64,000 nucleotides of DNA, taken from positions 8,342,492 through 8,406,491 of the forward strand of contig JAGTTD010000013.1 in NCBI GenBank assembly GCA_018398585.1. Reading direction: 5' to 3'. Below, piece by piece: positions 1 through 10,554 of this stretch. This DNA comes from Simmondsia chinensis (lineage: Eukaryota > Streptophyta > Magnoliopsida > Caryophyllales > Simmondsiaceae). Each line of letters begins with the position of its first letter. Positions within the stretch are counted from its first letter, which is position 1. The translations under genes and the position numbers were made by a program. The notes under the pieces were generated by a model. It had not been told where the DNA came from, made no database searches, and saw nothing but the letters and a program-made list of their open reading frames with translations.

Positions 1-191
1 GCCCAAGCTGGTAGGGGAGTTTGTACAGGCTTAGCCTCAAGCATGTCATGCTTACTCAAAAGATTGAGGGTGTACTTATGTTGAGAGAGAAAAAGGTCAT
101 GTCTGGTTAGTGTGGTCTCAATGCCAAGGAAGTAATGAAGTGGGCCAAGATCTTTCATAGCAAACTGAGTGGAGAGGGAAGCAGTGAGGCG

Positions 192-1443
192 TCAGAGTAG
201 ATTGGAGTTAGAACCCGTAAGGATAATGTCATCCACATACAACAAAAGGCACACAATGTTATTAGGCGAGCGATGGATGAAAAGGGATGGATCAGCCTTA
301 CTACAATAGAAGCCCAGACTGTAGAGGAACGTGCTAAACCTATGAAACCAAGCTCGAGGTGCCTGTTTGAGGCCATACAAGGCCTTGCGCAGGCGGCATA
401 CATGTGTAGGGTATTTCAGGTGAATAAACTCGGGAGGCTGACGCATGTATAACTCTTCGTTTAGAAAACCATGCAAAAACGCGTTTTTAACATCCAGTTG
501 GCAAATGGACCACTTGTTAGTGACATCAAGCGCAAGTATGAGCCTGATGGTGGTTGGTTTAACTACCGGGCTAAAGGTTTCAAAATAGTCAAGGCCTCAC
601 GCTGGTGAAAACCCTGAGCAACGAGACGAACCTTAAAATGATCAACCGAGCCATCAAGTTTATATTTGACTTTGTATTTCCAAGTACTACCAACCACATT
701 TTGAGAGGAGGACGCAGGGACGAGGTCCCATGTCTGGTTTTGAATAAGGGCATTGAACTCTTCAGCCATGGCTTCTTGCCACTGAGGGTTCTAGATAACC
801 TTGGAGAAGCATGTAGGTTCCTGGACTACAACCACAGAGCTGAGAGACAGTATGTGTTTGAATTTGCATATCCCATCTTTAAGGCAGGTACGCATGGGAT
901 GAACATTCGAGGTGTCCAGGACACCAGTGGGTGGGGGAGAAGACTCGGGCGGACCGTCCAAAGAGGACCCCGTAGGGTCAGTAGGAGGATCCGAGGGAGG
1001 AATGACAGGGCTGGAAGTGTCACCCATCTCGACCGTGGGAACCACGGTAGGGGAGGGGGGTGGGGCAACCGAGGGGGAGGGGGGAGTAGGGCCGACCGAC
1101 GGGGGAGGTGACGGGACTAAGCCCGGGACCAGCACACCCGGGTTTGGTGTAGCTGCACCAGGCGAGGCCATGCAGTGAGCATGGACAAGGAGAGGACTCG
1201 GCAGAGGGGCATCAACTATGGCTTGGCTTTGCGGCGTATGCATACTAGAGACAATGTCGGGGTAAGGAAATAAGTGCTTAACAAAATGCACATGACGACT
1301 AGTATAGACACGACCAGTGGTCGGGTCCAAGCAACGATATCCCTTATAACGGCCCGCATATCCAATAAAAACGCATGGTAAGGATCATGGGGCCAATTTA
1401 TGAGGAGTACGGGATGTGATGTTAGGATAACAAGCACACCCAA
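192..1443 (-). pseudogene. Copia copy A: integrase C-terminal linker and reverse transcriptase start, frameshifted
   Basis: Three reading blocks follow each other on the minus strand (about 1443-791, 769-563 and 476-192). The first holds the Pro/Ser-rich linker between integrase and RT. The second has the RT start (around LIQNQTWDLVP and WKYKVKYK). The third has RLRKALYGLKQAPRAW and the YVDD catalytic motif in LLLYVDDIILTGS. Compared with copy C at 49758-51410, which keeps one frame here, copy A has lost frame at about 560-600 and again near 190. Translation would give truncated RT. The remainder of RT and RNase H should lie beyond base 1. Confidence 0.85.
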
Positions 1444-1652
1444 AGACTCGAAAAAAAATTGTAGTCTGGCGCATTTTTAAACAATTTTTCAAAGGGTGAG
1501 AGGTTTTGTAAATTTGGTGTAGGCAATCAATTTATAATGTAACAAGCAGTGTAGACAGTATCAGCCCAAATTTTAGGAGGAAGGCGCGCCTGAAAAAGTA
1601 GGATCCGTACCATTTCACTCAAATGTTGATGCTTTCGTTCCGCCACCCTATT

Positions 1653-2543
1653 TTACTGTGGGGTATCAGGACAGGAGAGGCGGAAGTGAATGCCATGAGT
1701 ACGACAAAAGGTAGCCATGGGCCTGTTGTCAAACTCATGACCTCCATCGCTTTGAAAACATTTTATTTTAAGATTAAACTGATTTTCAACCAGGGCCTTG
1801 AAGTCAGAAAAGATGGAGTACACTTCTTCCTTCCTTTGCATTGGATAAAGCCACGTGAATCTAGTGAAATCATCAACAAAGAGAACATAGTAGCGAAAAG
1901 CAGAATCAGAGACAACAGGCGACTGCCAAACATCCGAATGAATTAATTGCAAAGGTAAAGTAGTATCATGAACCACAAGGGAGAACGGTAAACGACCTGA
2001 CTTTCCTATGCAGCATGCAGAACAATGCATTATTGAGCTAGTACGAGAAATAGAAGGAATCAAAGAGCGAGTACGTAAAGTATCTAAAACAGAGTTCCCT
2101 AAATGACCTAAGCGCCTATGCCATAGCTCAGCCTTGACTGTCGGTGCAACGAGTCTAGTGGGATGTGGAGAAAAACCGTAGAAGGGGCCTTCACTACGTA
2201 TCCTGAGAAGCGGCGTCCGCGTAGCCTTGTCCTTGACACAAAAGGAGGAAGAGTCAAACTCAACAACACAGTTATTATCACGAAACAACTGTTTAACAGA
2301 CAATAGGTTGTATGTGAGACCAGGAACTAACGTAACATTAGGTAGCCGAAGGTCACGTGTTTGAGTACGAATTTTCGAAAAACCAACATGAGTGATCGGT
2401 AATAAAGACCCATTGCCAACTTGTATCGATTTTGAACCACGATAAACAGTGTGTTTAGTTAAAATACCTGAGTTGGAAGTCATGTGGTTAGACGCCTCGG
2501 AGTCAGGGTTCCATGTAGGTTCAGCATGATCAGTGACAAACAT
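1653..2543 (-). pseudogene. Copia copy A: protease and integrase N-terminal half
   Basis: The frame continues that of gag upstream, with one UAA between them (2613-2615). The start contains the protease active-site region, but it reads DSEASNHM where copia proteases normally have D-S/T-G. A gag-pre-integrase motif (ELWHRRLGH), then CxxC (CSACCIGK) and the integrase catalytic core (SDVWQSPV, YYVLFVDDFTR, QSDGGHEF) follow. The first two acidic residues of the DDE triad region are present. The frame stops after about 296 codons near CPDTPQ, just before the third acidic residue of the core, so integrase is truncated by a later lesion. Confidence 0.85.
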
Positions 2544-2612
2544 GGCCGATAGGGATTGGGAAAGGTCCGGGTTGACATAGTGGTGAGGGCAAAGAGAGGC
2601 AGCATGACCAGC

Positions 2613-3884
2613 TTAGTGACAAATCTGACAGACTAAGGGACCAGCACCGAGTATACCATCATGAGGCGGACAAGGATGCATACCTGCAGGGCGACCCCAG
2701 TTCTGTGGATACGGTGGAGGAGCACCTGTGAAAGCCGTACCTGTACCCGAAGACTGTTGAGACGGTTGACCATGTTGTCCACGACCCCCAGAATTCCCAT
2801 TGCGATTGTGATTGTTACGTCCATGATTCTTGCAACCACGCCCCCCACGGCTCCGACTAGAGCCCGAGAAATCCGACAGCGCACTGTTAGTAGCGAGGGC
2901 ATGACCATGATCTATAGGAGGGCGAGAGTGGATGCGAGACAGAGTAGCTTCCTCATCTAACAATGCAGTCTTAAGTTGTTCGAAGGGAAGGTCACGAGAT
3001 GAATGGCGAGTGAATGTATTGAACACAGCATATTCTGGAGGTAGGTCAAACAAGGCGTAATGGAGGAGCTCGCAGTTCGAAACCGGAGAATCTATGGCTG
3101 CTAGGTCATCAACTATGGTTTTAAGTTCGGTGAGGTAAGCGGTCATGGTTTTATTTTCTTTACGTAGAGTGACAAGTTGGGAACAGAGGTCAAATTCCTT
3201 AGCAAGGGAATGGTCACGAAACCATTTGGCTAGGGCATTCCACGTCTCATGAGAGGTGGGGTGATGAATGACATCATTAAGTACCGGGCGGGCTAGGGAA
3301 GCAGACAGGCATGCCCTAATGCTTTGGTCAATGCAAGACCAGGTTATGGCATCAGGGTTAGAGATATATTGGCCTGTGGGTGTAGGGATTTGATCTGGGG
3401 GACAAGGGTTTGAGCCATCGACGAAACCCATGATTCGATGGGCGTGAAGAACCATAGATACTTGTTCCCGCCAAGTAGTATAATCGGTGGGGTTTTCTAA
3501 TTTAATGGTAACTAGATTTGTAATAGAAGAGGGGGGAAGAGGGCTCATCGGGGAAGGGAAAGCCGTGAGAGATGGCATCCCGGCTACGAGAGAGTTAGGG
3601 TAATTTGATAAATTTAGCTAGGAGAAGGGAGGACCGAGATTATACCCGGATGAGGAATTACCTTGATTGGGAGAGGATGTAATCGGAGGAGGAGGAGTCG
3701 AGACCCCATGAGTGAACCCGGAGGAATAAGGGACGTACGTGGGCATGGAGTGCGTCACCGCCTGCAACGACACCGACTGGGAAACAATTCGTGGAGGGAG
3801 GCGGGAGGCAGCGATAGGGACCAGAGATAGGGGAGGGAAAGCTTCGGGATGAGAGAGAAGGGGAGGAGAGGGTGGTGCAGCCAT
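2613..3884 (-). pseudogene. Copia copy A: gag (UBN2-type), internal stop
   Basis: The likely start is the Met at 3884 (MAAPPSPP), also found in copies B and C. One frame runs to 2613 but has an in-frame TAG at 3618-3620 where copy B has a Ser codon. After the Pro-rich N-terminus comes the copia capsid-like region (TIKLENPTDYTTWREQV, SCIDQSIRACLSASL, TYLTEL-type motifs), then a Gly/Asn/Arg-rich tract. The frame ends inside the CX2CX4HX4C zinc knuckle, after CQICH, at a UAA. Gag would form the particle shell. The zinc-knuckle stop is shared with copy B (see findings). Confidence 0.88.
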
Positions 3885-4190
3885 GGGTTCACTGGAAGAC
3901 CGGAGGCACCACACGCATAGCGGCAAGGGGAAAATCGGAGATGAGGGAGGGCGAGCAGCGGCGACGGTGGCAGCGGCTGGGCGTGGGTTCACAACGCTCA
4001 ATTTTCGTCCTCTGTTTCTGGTGCGAGTGTCGGGAGGAGGGGAGACGCAGCGAGAATGGAGGGAGATGAGCGGTGGTCGGCCGATCTGAGGGTGGGAGAG
4101 CAGCGGCGGCAGCCGTGTACAAGCAGCAGCGGCGGTTGGGTGTAGGGTTTCTTGGGAGGGAGAAGGATTTTTTTTTTAAGGGTTTGGTAT

Positions 4191-4202
4191 GCTCTGATAC
4201 CA
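4191..4202 (-). other. Primer binding site of Copia copy A
   Basis: The minus strand reads TGGTATCAGAGC directly inside the LTR, the standard initiator-tRNA-Met primer site of plant Ty1/copia elements. Confidence 0.9.
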
Positions 4203-4362
4203 TGTGAGAATGAGAGTTAGTGAGCATATCCAATGGGGTTGCTAAGACATATATTTATAGTAGAAGGTACAGGAATAATTACAGAATATTATCGGAATAA
4301 AATCAGGACAAAATCAAAATACATATATATAATATCCCTAAAAATATATAATATCCCTAATA
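4203..4362 (-). repeat. 5' LTR of Copia copy A (160 bp)
   Basis: In element orientation it starts TATTAGGGATATT and ends TCTCACA next to the primer site. It aligns with the LTRs of copies B (7604-7738) and C (49568-49719, 52033-52151), including the TATAAATATATG-type TATA region. The ends are TA...CA, not TG...CA. Confidence 0.85.
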
Positions 4363-4555
4363 AAATGTTTAAAAAAGAGAGAGTAAAAAAATGGGTAAAA
4401 GATTAAAAATAAGAGGAGAGAGAAAGAGTTAAAAAAAATTGGGATGTAAATTTAAGATTAAATACGAGAGAAAAAAATTGGGGTTTAATTGGAATCGTTG
4501 ATAAATCTTATTTAAGATCTAACGGTATAAATTTAATTTTCTTATATTCTTGCTT

Positions 4556-4558
<3 letters not shown>
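4363..4558 (+). repeat. Remnant of a Mutator-like terminal repeat (right end)
   Basis: A/G-rich sequence ending in GATAAATCTTATTTAAGATC, ACGGT and a TTTAATTTTCTTATATTC stretch. It is a diverged copy of the right end of the MULE at 11640-11996, with the same order relative to the following (TA)n tract. The rest of that element was presumably to the left and is displaced by Copia copy A. Confidence 0.7.

Positions 4559-4594
<36 letters not shown>
4559..4594. repeat. (TA)n microsatellite
   Basis: About 18 TA units. The same tract (longer) sits at the equivalent position of the second copy at 12002-12059. Confidence 0.95.
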
Positions 4595-4597
<3 letters not shown>

Positions 4598-5390
4598 AAC
4601 AGGTACCAGGGGAATGAAGTTAAGAATTACAAAAGGTGGCCCGATTGATCGGTGCCGCGTTTGCAGGGTGACCACTGGGTCATGCCGCAGATATAAATTA
4701 AAGAGGGGGAGACCTAATTTTGGATGTTTTGCCACGCCTCCTTTCCTCCTCTCCTTTCCAAAGCCGCTACGAGATCTAAGGGGTTCTCAAACACCGAAGC
4801 GTAGGTGGTCGGAATGTTGGAAGGATCAAAGTAAGGATCAACATCAACATCAATAGAGAGAGTCTTCAAGTTCTTAGTTTTTATTCATTGTTTTATCTTC
4901 GTTAGATTTGAATGATGTGTAAAACTCCTATAGAGGAGTAGACTTATAGTTTATGGATGAAAGGCGGGTAGCCGCCTATATCCCAGATTTATATTGTGCT
5001 TTTAACGATAATTTAGTTATGTTATATTTGCGCCCCTGTGGGGAATTATTCATGATTGCCTGGTGTTTCTGTACGTGTGCTTGTAGCCATGTTTAGATCT
5101 GTAGCTTTTTAGCGATTAGTCTTGTGCTTGCAGCCTATACCATAACATAACAGGTTTTCACGTGTGGTAAGGGTTGAGATTGTACCCAATTCTGAGCACA
5201 ATCTTTTATATAGTTTATATTGAATTAAGAGTAATAAATGAATTAAGTAGTGCTAATAAGATGACATATACTACACTTAAGGTGATAAAATAGGTTATGC
5301 CTTTAGACTAGTTTATTACCCTAAGCTCTAATTTATATATTAACCCAGGCTTAGAACTTGTAAACTAAGTCTTTGAAGTTATCGTCCTGA
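4595..5390 (+). repeat. Unclassified direct repeat, copy 1
   Basis: This ~800-bp segment is repeated at 12060-12815 in the same orientation with many small differences. Shared landmarks include AAAGAGGGGGAGACCTAATT, CGCTACGAGATCTAAGGGG and TTCATGATTGCCT. It contains a possible TATA element (TATAAATTAAAG at about 4692) and a GC-richer stretch, so it may be an LTR or promoter-like piece. No coding signal was convincing, as the small frames are not conserved between the copies. Nothing recognisable was seen in the following 5391-5658. Confidence 0.75.
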
Positions 5391-5658
5391 GTAGAATATA
5401 ACGACGGAATGCGAGTAGAGCTATCCTGAATTCACTCCTTAAACTAACATTCATTGAATTGACACCTTTAATTTAGGTATATCTAGGCTTGGAGTGCAAC
5501 GAAGCAAACAAAGGTTCAAAAACAACATAATCAAGCATAATCGAGGCATAATTGAAGACTGCTTCGAGAAACCCGACCACGTGTGTAAAAAAGGAGCAAG
5601 CGGGTTGTAATTCGGAAACTCAAATAGGTCTCGTGGATAATTAATATACATATATAGC

Positions 5659-6560
5659 GGCTGGAATGAGAATGGAAGTTTCGTGAGAATATGAGAAAAT
5701 TAAATCTAAACCGTTAGATCTTAAATAAAATTGATCAACAATCCTAATTAAACCTTTATTTCTTTTCTCTTTCCTCCCTTTAAGTCCCAATTTTTTAACT
5801 TTTCTCTCTCCTCTCCTTTTTAACCTTTTACTAATTTTTTTACTCTATTTTTTTTTACCTTTTTAAATTTTTACTATTTTTTTTTTCTCTACCTCCTCTC
5901 TCATTTTTACTTGTCACTATTTTCTTTTTACTCTCTCTCATCCTTTTTTAAATATTTTACCAATTTTTTTCTCTTTTCTCCCTGTACTAAGTTTACACCC
6001 TAATTTTTTTTCTCTTTTTAAACTTTTTACTAATTTTTTTCTCTCACCTCCTCTTTTTCATATTTACACCCAAATTTCTTTTACTCTATCTCTTCCTCTA
6101 CATCCAAATTTTTTAACTAAATTTCTTCTCTTCCTTTTAAACTTTCATCAATTTTTTTATTCTATCTTTTTTAGCCTTTTATCAATTTTTTTCTTTCTAC
6201 TCCCTTTTCCAATTTTTTTCTCTCCTCTTATTTTTAACTTTTCAACAATTTTTTTTATTACTAATTTTTTTCACTCCTTCCCACCCCAATTTTTTTCTCT
6301 CTCCTCTCATTTTTATTTTTCACTAATTTTTTTTACTCTCCTTTTTTTTTTTTAACTTTTTATCAATTTTTTTCTCTTTCCTCCTTTATTCATGTTTACA
6401 CCCCAATTTTTTTCTCCATCTTCTCCTTTCTATATTTACACCCCAATTTTTTATATCTCATCTCCTTTTTACATTTACAACCTAATTTTGTATGTTTACA
6501 ATCCAATTTTTTACATTTACTCCACAATTTTATTCTCTCTATCCTCCCTTTTATGGCTAT
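5659..6560. repeat. Left TIR and pyrimidine-rich arm of the MULE
   Basis: The outer ~370 bp pairs with 11640-11996. The interior is a degenerate minisatellite of units like ACTTTTTACTAATTTTTTTC followed by TCTCTCCTC, period about 35-40 bp, extending over roughly 800 bp. Confidence 0.7.
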
Positions 6561-7603
6561 CATTTCAATTGTAGGGACAACAAAAATTTGGTTTTTCTTA
6601 CTGAGAAGATTGTAAACAAGAGTAATTTACTCTTTTTTATTATACATTTAGAAGATTGTAAACAATAATAATTTACAATTTCTAATAATCAGTCGATGCA
6701 ACTAGTTTTGCTAACCGTTGCTATATGATATTGTTGCCAATGGCCAAAAGATGCAAGTAAAGGACAAGTTATAATTTAAAATATAATATATAACATTTGT
6801 AAAGCTTAGAATTTTTGTAATTAATAGAAACACTAATGTAACAAAAGTCTGATAACATAATAAAAGACTAAAATAATATATAGTTCTAGAGAACAAAATT
6901 TGATGTAGTAAATTCATATCTTGATAAGACTCGTATTTGTATTCTAGCTCTTTCTTCTTCAGTAAAGTATGCCGGTATCCATTTTTCCTATATTTTATAC
7001 ATAGAAGACAACCAATCATTATTAGGCAATGCATACTTGACAATAATGGATTCCCAAGTGGACTCGAATTCTTTAGGAGTTTTTGATTGCCAGATACATG
7101 ATTTTAATCTACTCTGAAACTCAAGGTCACTATTCAACTCCCACCCACCTTCTTTGAAACCTTTTTCAAAATATGCCACATGCAAAACCGATGAACAGAC
7201 ATATCAAAAACTTTTTCTATTGCGACTTTCATGCTAGGATCTTGATCAGTGACAATGCATACAGGTTTATGTCCTCCCACGGCTTTCAAAAAATTTTCAA
7301 ATAACCAAATAAATGAGTCAGCCTTTTCATCACCTAAGAATGCAGCAGCAAAGTGATGCATTGTCTATGATGATTTTTTCCAATTAAAGAAGCAAAAATC
7401 ATACTGTATTTGTTTGTCTCATACATAGTATCAAATGAAATAACATCCCCAAAAGCCACATAATTTTTCCGACCAATGTCATCCACCCAAAACACATGTT
7501 TCAACCACTCTTCATCATCCACTTCATATGCAACGTTACACGAGGGAGTAAGTTCTTTCTTCTTCTTAAAATTTTCTATAAACATCTGTGCATCAGAGTC
7601 GGC

Positions 7604-7738
7604 TATTAGGGATAATATTTGTATTGATATTATGCTGATTATATGCTGAGAATATTTTGTATTTATTCCTTTTCCCTCTGTTATAAATATATGCCTCGGT
7701 AACCCTATTGGGTATGCTCACGAACTCTTATTCTCACA
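7604..7738 (+). repeat. 5' LTR of Copia copy B (135 bp)
   Basis: Starts TATTAGGGATAATATT and ends TTCTCACA. It includes TATAAATATATG, matching copy A and copy C LTRs. Confidence 0.87.
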
Positions 7739-7750
7739 TGGTGTCAGAGC
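7739..7750 (+). other. Primer binding site of Copia copy B
   Basis: TGGTGTCAGAGC, one base different from the usual TGGTATCAGAGC tRNA-Met primer site, immediately inside the LTR. Confidence 0.85.
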
Positions 7751-8093
7751 ATACCAAACTCTAATAATTAATCCCTTCTCCTAAACAAAAAAGGGAAAAT
7801 TAATCCCTTCCGCTTGTGGTCACGAAACCCTAACCCTAACCTCAACTCCCCAGCGTTGCCGCCCTCGCACCGCCACCGGCTCGGCAGCCACTCCCTTACA
7901 TGCCGGAACCCTAACGGCCCACCGCCACCGCTGACCCAGCCGTCGCATACGTCAGGCGCCCCACCAGCGCCCGTTCTCTCCACTTGTCTCCGACCCACCG
8001 CTGCCCACCGCCGCCTCTCCTCCCCTGCACTTTGGCCCTCTCTCGTCGCCGACAGTGCACAGTGTCTTCGGTTCCCGAACCCGAATGAATCTA

Positions 8094-9355
8094 TGGCTGC
8101 GTCATCCTCTACTCTCTCTCTCTCCAACCTCGAGGTGTTCCCCCCCTTGTCTCCGGTCCCGGCCGCCGCTTCCCAACCAACGCTGTCTGTACCCCTGCCG
8201 GGACACACCTCCCAACCACCACTGCAGCCAGCAACGACTTGGTTGCTCTTGTCCGCCCCTCTTTCCTCCGGGTTCAACCACAGGCTCTCGATTCCTCCTC
8301 CTCCGGGGTAATTTCTCCTCTGAGTATAATTTTGGTCTCTCTCCCTCCTCGCTTAATTTATCAAATTATACTACCTCTCTTGTGGCCGGAGCACCATCTC
8401 TCACGGCACTCCCTTCCCACATGAGCCCCCTTCCCCCCTCCTCAATCACTAATTTAGTTACCATTAAGCTAGAAACCCCCACTGATTATACTACTTGGCG
8501 GGAACAAGTATCTATGGTTCTTCGCGCTCATCAACTCATGGGTTTCGTCGATGGCTCTAACCCTTGTCCCCCCGAGCAAATTTCTACGCCCACAGGCCAC
8601 TATATCTCTAACCCTGACGCCATAACCTGGTCTTGCATTGACCAAAGCATTAGGGCATGTCTGTCTGCTTCCCTTGCCCGCCCGGTCCTTAACGATGTTA
8701 TTAATCATCCCACATCTCGCGAGACGTGGAATGCCCTAGCTGAACGGTTTCGTCACCACTCCCTAGCTAAGGAATTTGACCTCCGCTCCCAAATTGTCAC
8801 TCTACGTAAAGAAAACAAAACCATGAGCGCTTACCTCACCGAACTTAAAACCATAGCGGATGACTTAGCATCAATAGATTCACCGGTTTCCAACCGTGAG
8901 CTCCTCCACTATGCACTGCTCGGCCTACCCTCGGAGTACACCGCGTTCAATACGTTACTCACCGGTCATCTCGTGACCTTCCCTTCGAACAACTTAAGAC
9001 TACATTGTTAGATGAGGAAGCTGCTCTGTCTCGTATCCACTCTTGCCCTCCTATAGATCATGGTCATGCCCTCGCTGCTAACAGTGCGCCGTCGGATTTC
9101 TCAGGCTCTAGTCGGGGCCATGGGGGGAGTGGTTGCAAGAATCATGGATGTAACAATCACAATCGCAATGGAAATTCTGGGGGTCCTGGACAACACGGTC
9201 AACCATCTCAACAGTCTCCGGGTACAGGTACGGCTTTCACTGGTGCTCCTTTTCCGTATCCACAGAACTGGGGTCGCCCTGCAGGTATGCATCCTCGTCC
9301 GCTTCATGATGGTATACTCGGTGCTGGTCCCTTAGTCTGTCAGATTTGTCACTAA
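8094..9355 (+). pseudogene. Copia copy B: gag, frameshifted, ends in the zinc knuckle
   Basis: The Met at about 8094 (MAASSSTLSLSN) matches the gag starts of copies A and C. The frame shifts near 8280-8300 into the block that carries LNLSNY, TIKLETPTDYTTWREQV, SCIDQSIRACLSASL and SAYLTELKTIADDL. It shifts again near 8960-9000 into LDEEAALSRIHS and a Gly/Asn-rich tract. The last frame ends at UAA 9353-9355 after CQICH, inside the CX2CX4HX4C knuckle, at exactly the position of the stop in copy A. Downstream, the same frame continues into protease. Confidence 0.87.
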
Positions 9356-10554
9356 GCTGGTCATGCTGCCTCTCTTTGTCCTCACCGCTATGTCAACCCG
9401 GACCTCTCCCAATCCCTATCGGCCATGTCTGTCACTGATCACGCTGAACCTACATGGTACTCTGACTCCGAGGCGTCTAACCACATGACTTCCAACTCAT
9501 GTATTTTAACTAAACACACTGTTTATCGTGGTTCAAAATCGATACAAGTTGGCAATTGGTCTTTCTTACCTATCACTCATGTTGGTTTTTTGAAAATTCG
9601 TACTCAAACTCGTGACCTTCTGCTTCCTAATGTCATGTTGGTTCAATATCTCACATACAACCTACTGTCTATTAAACAGTTGTGCCGTGATAATAACTAT
9701 ATCATCGAGTTTGATTCTTCCTCTTTTTGTGTCAAGGACAAGGCTACGGGGACGCCACTCCTCAGGATACGCAGTGAAGGCCCCTTATATGGGTTTTCTC
9801 CACATCCTACTGGACTCGTTGTATGGACAGTCACGGCTGAGCTATGGCATAGGCGCTTAGGTTATTGAGGGAACTTTGTTTTAGATACCTTACGTACTCG
9901 CTCTTTGATTCCTTCTACTTCTCGCACTAGCTCAATAATGCATTGTTCTACATGCTGTTTAGGAAAGTCGCGTCGTTTACCGTTTTCACGAGTACTTCAT
10001 GCTACTACTTTACCTTTGCAATTAATACACTTGGATTTTTGGCAGTCACATGTTGTCTCCAATTCTGCTCTTCGCTATTATGTCCTATTTGTTGATGATT
10101 TCACTAGATTCACCTGGCTTTATCCGATGCAAAGGAAGGACGAAGTGTACTCCATCTTTTCTGACTTTAAGGCCCGGGTTGAAAACCAATTTAACCTTAA
10201 AATAAAATGTGTTTCAAAGTGTTGGAGGCCATGAGTTTGACAATAGGCCCATGGCCACCCTTTGTCGTGCTCACGGCATTCACTTCCGCCTCTCCTGTCC
10301 TGATACTCCACAGCAAAATGGAGTGGCGGAACGAAAGCATCAACATTTAAGTGAAATGGTACGGACCCTACTTTTTCAAGCGCGTCTTCCTCCTAAATTT
10401 TGGGCTGACACTGCGTGCACTTCTTGTTACATTATAAATCGGTTGCCTACACCAAATTTACAAAACCTTTCACCTTTTGAAAAACTGTTTAAAAAGGCGC
10501 CATACTACAATTTTTTTGGGGTCTTTGGGTGTGCTTGTTATCCTAACATCACAA
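9356..10554 (+). pseudogene. Copia copy B: protease and integrase
   Basis: Continuation in the gag frame after the UAA. The protease region has DSEASNHM (Gly of the D-S-G triad replaced by Glu, as in copy A). Then come ELWHRRLGY, a stop (TGA at about 9866), CxxC-type STCCLGK, the integrase core with YYVLFVDDFTR, and after a frameshift near 10210 GGHEFDNRPM and PQQNGVAERKHQHL, which carries the third acidic residue. The last residues are FGVFGCACYPNIT and the element then ends at its TSD. At least two lesions make it non-functional. Confidence 0.85.

Larger units (their letters stand above)
1..4362 (-). mobile_element. Ty1/copia retrotransposon, copy A, 5' part (runs off the left edge)
   Basis: The minus strand carries, in order, a 5' LTR (4203-4362), a tRNA-Met-type primer binding site, a leader, gag, zinc knuckle, protease, integrase and the start of reverse transcriptase. 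The gag-protease-integrase-RT order identifies Ty1/copia (Pseudoviridae). The 3' LTR lies outside the window. The coding region is damaged by stops and frameshifts, so this copy is not autonomous. It sits in a Mutator-like terminal repeat (remnant 4363-4558). Two relatives of the same family lie at 7604-10554 and 49568-52151. Copy number and age cannot be judged without the missing 3' LTR. Confidence 0.93.
7604..10554 (+). mobile_element. Ty1/copia element, copy B: 5' LTR to integrase end, no 3' half, with 5-bp TSD
   Basis: Plus-strand element beginning with LTR 7604-7738, then primer site, leader, gag, protease and integrase. It ends abruptly at 10554, in the integrase C-terminal region after FGCACYPNIT. 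RT, RNase H and the 3' LTR are missing. It is flanked by TCGGC on both sides (7599-7603 and 10555-10559). The exactness of the TSD is supported by restored continuity of the FAR1 frame around the insertion. It therefore appears to have integrated, or been resolved, as a one-LTR element. Confidence 0.87.

Noticed and set aside
7768..8277. 169-codon minus-strand frame
   Set aside because: Antisense shadow of the Copia B leader and gag N-terminus.
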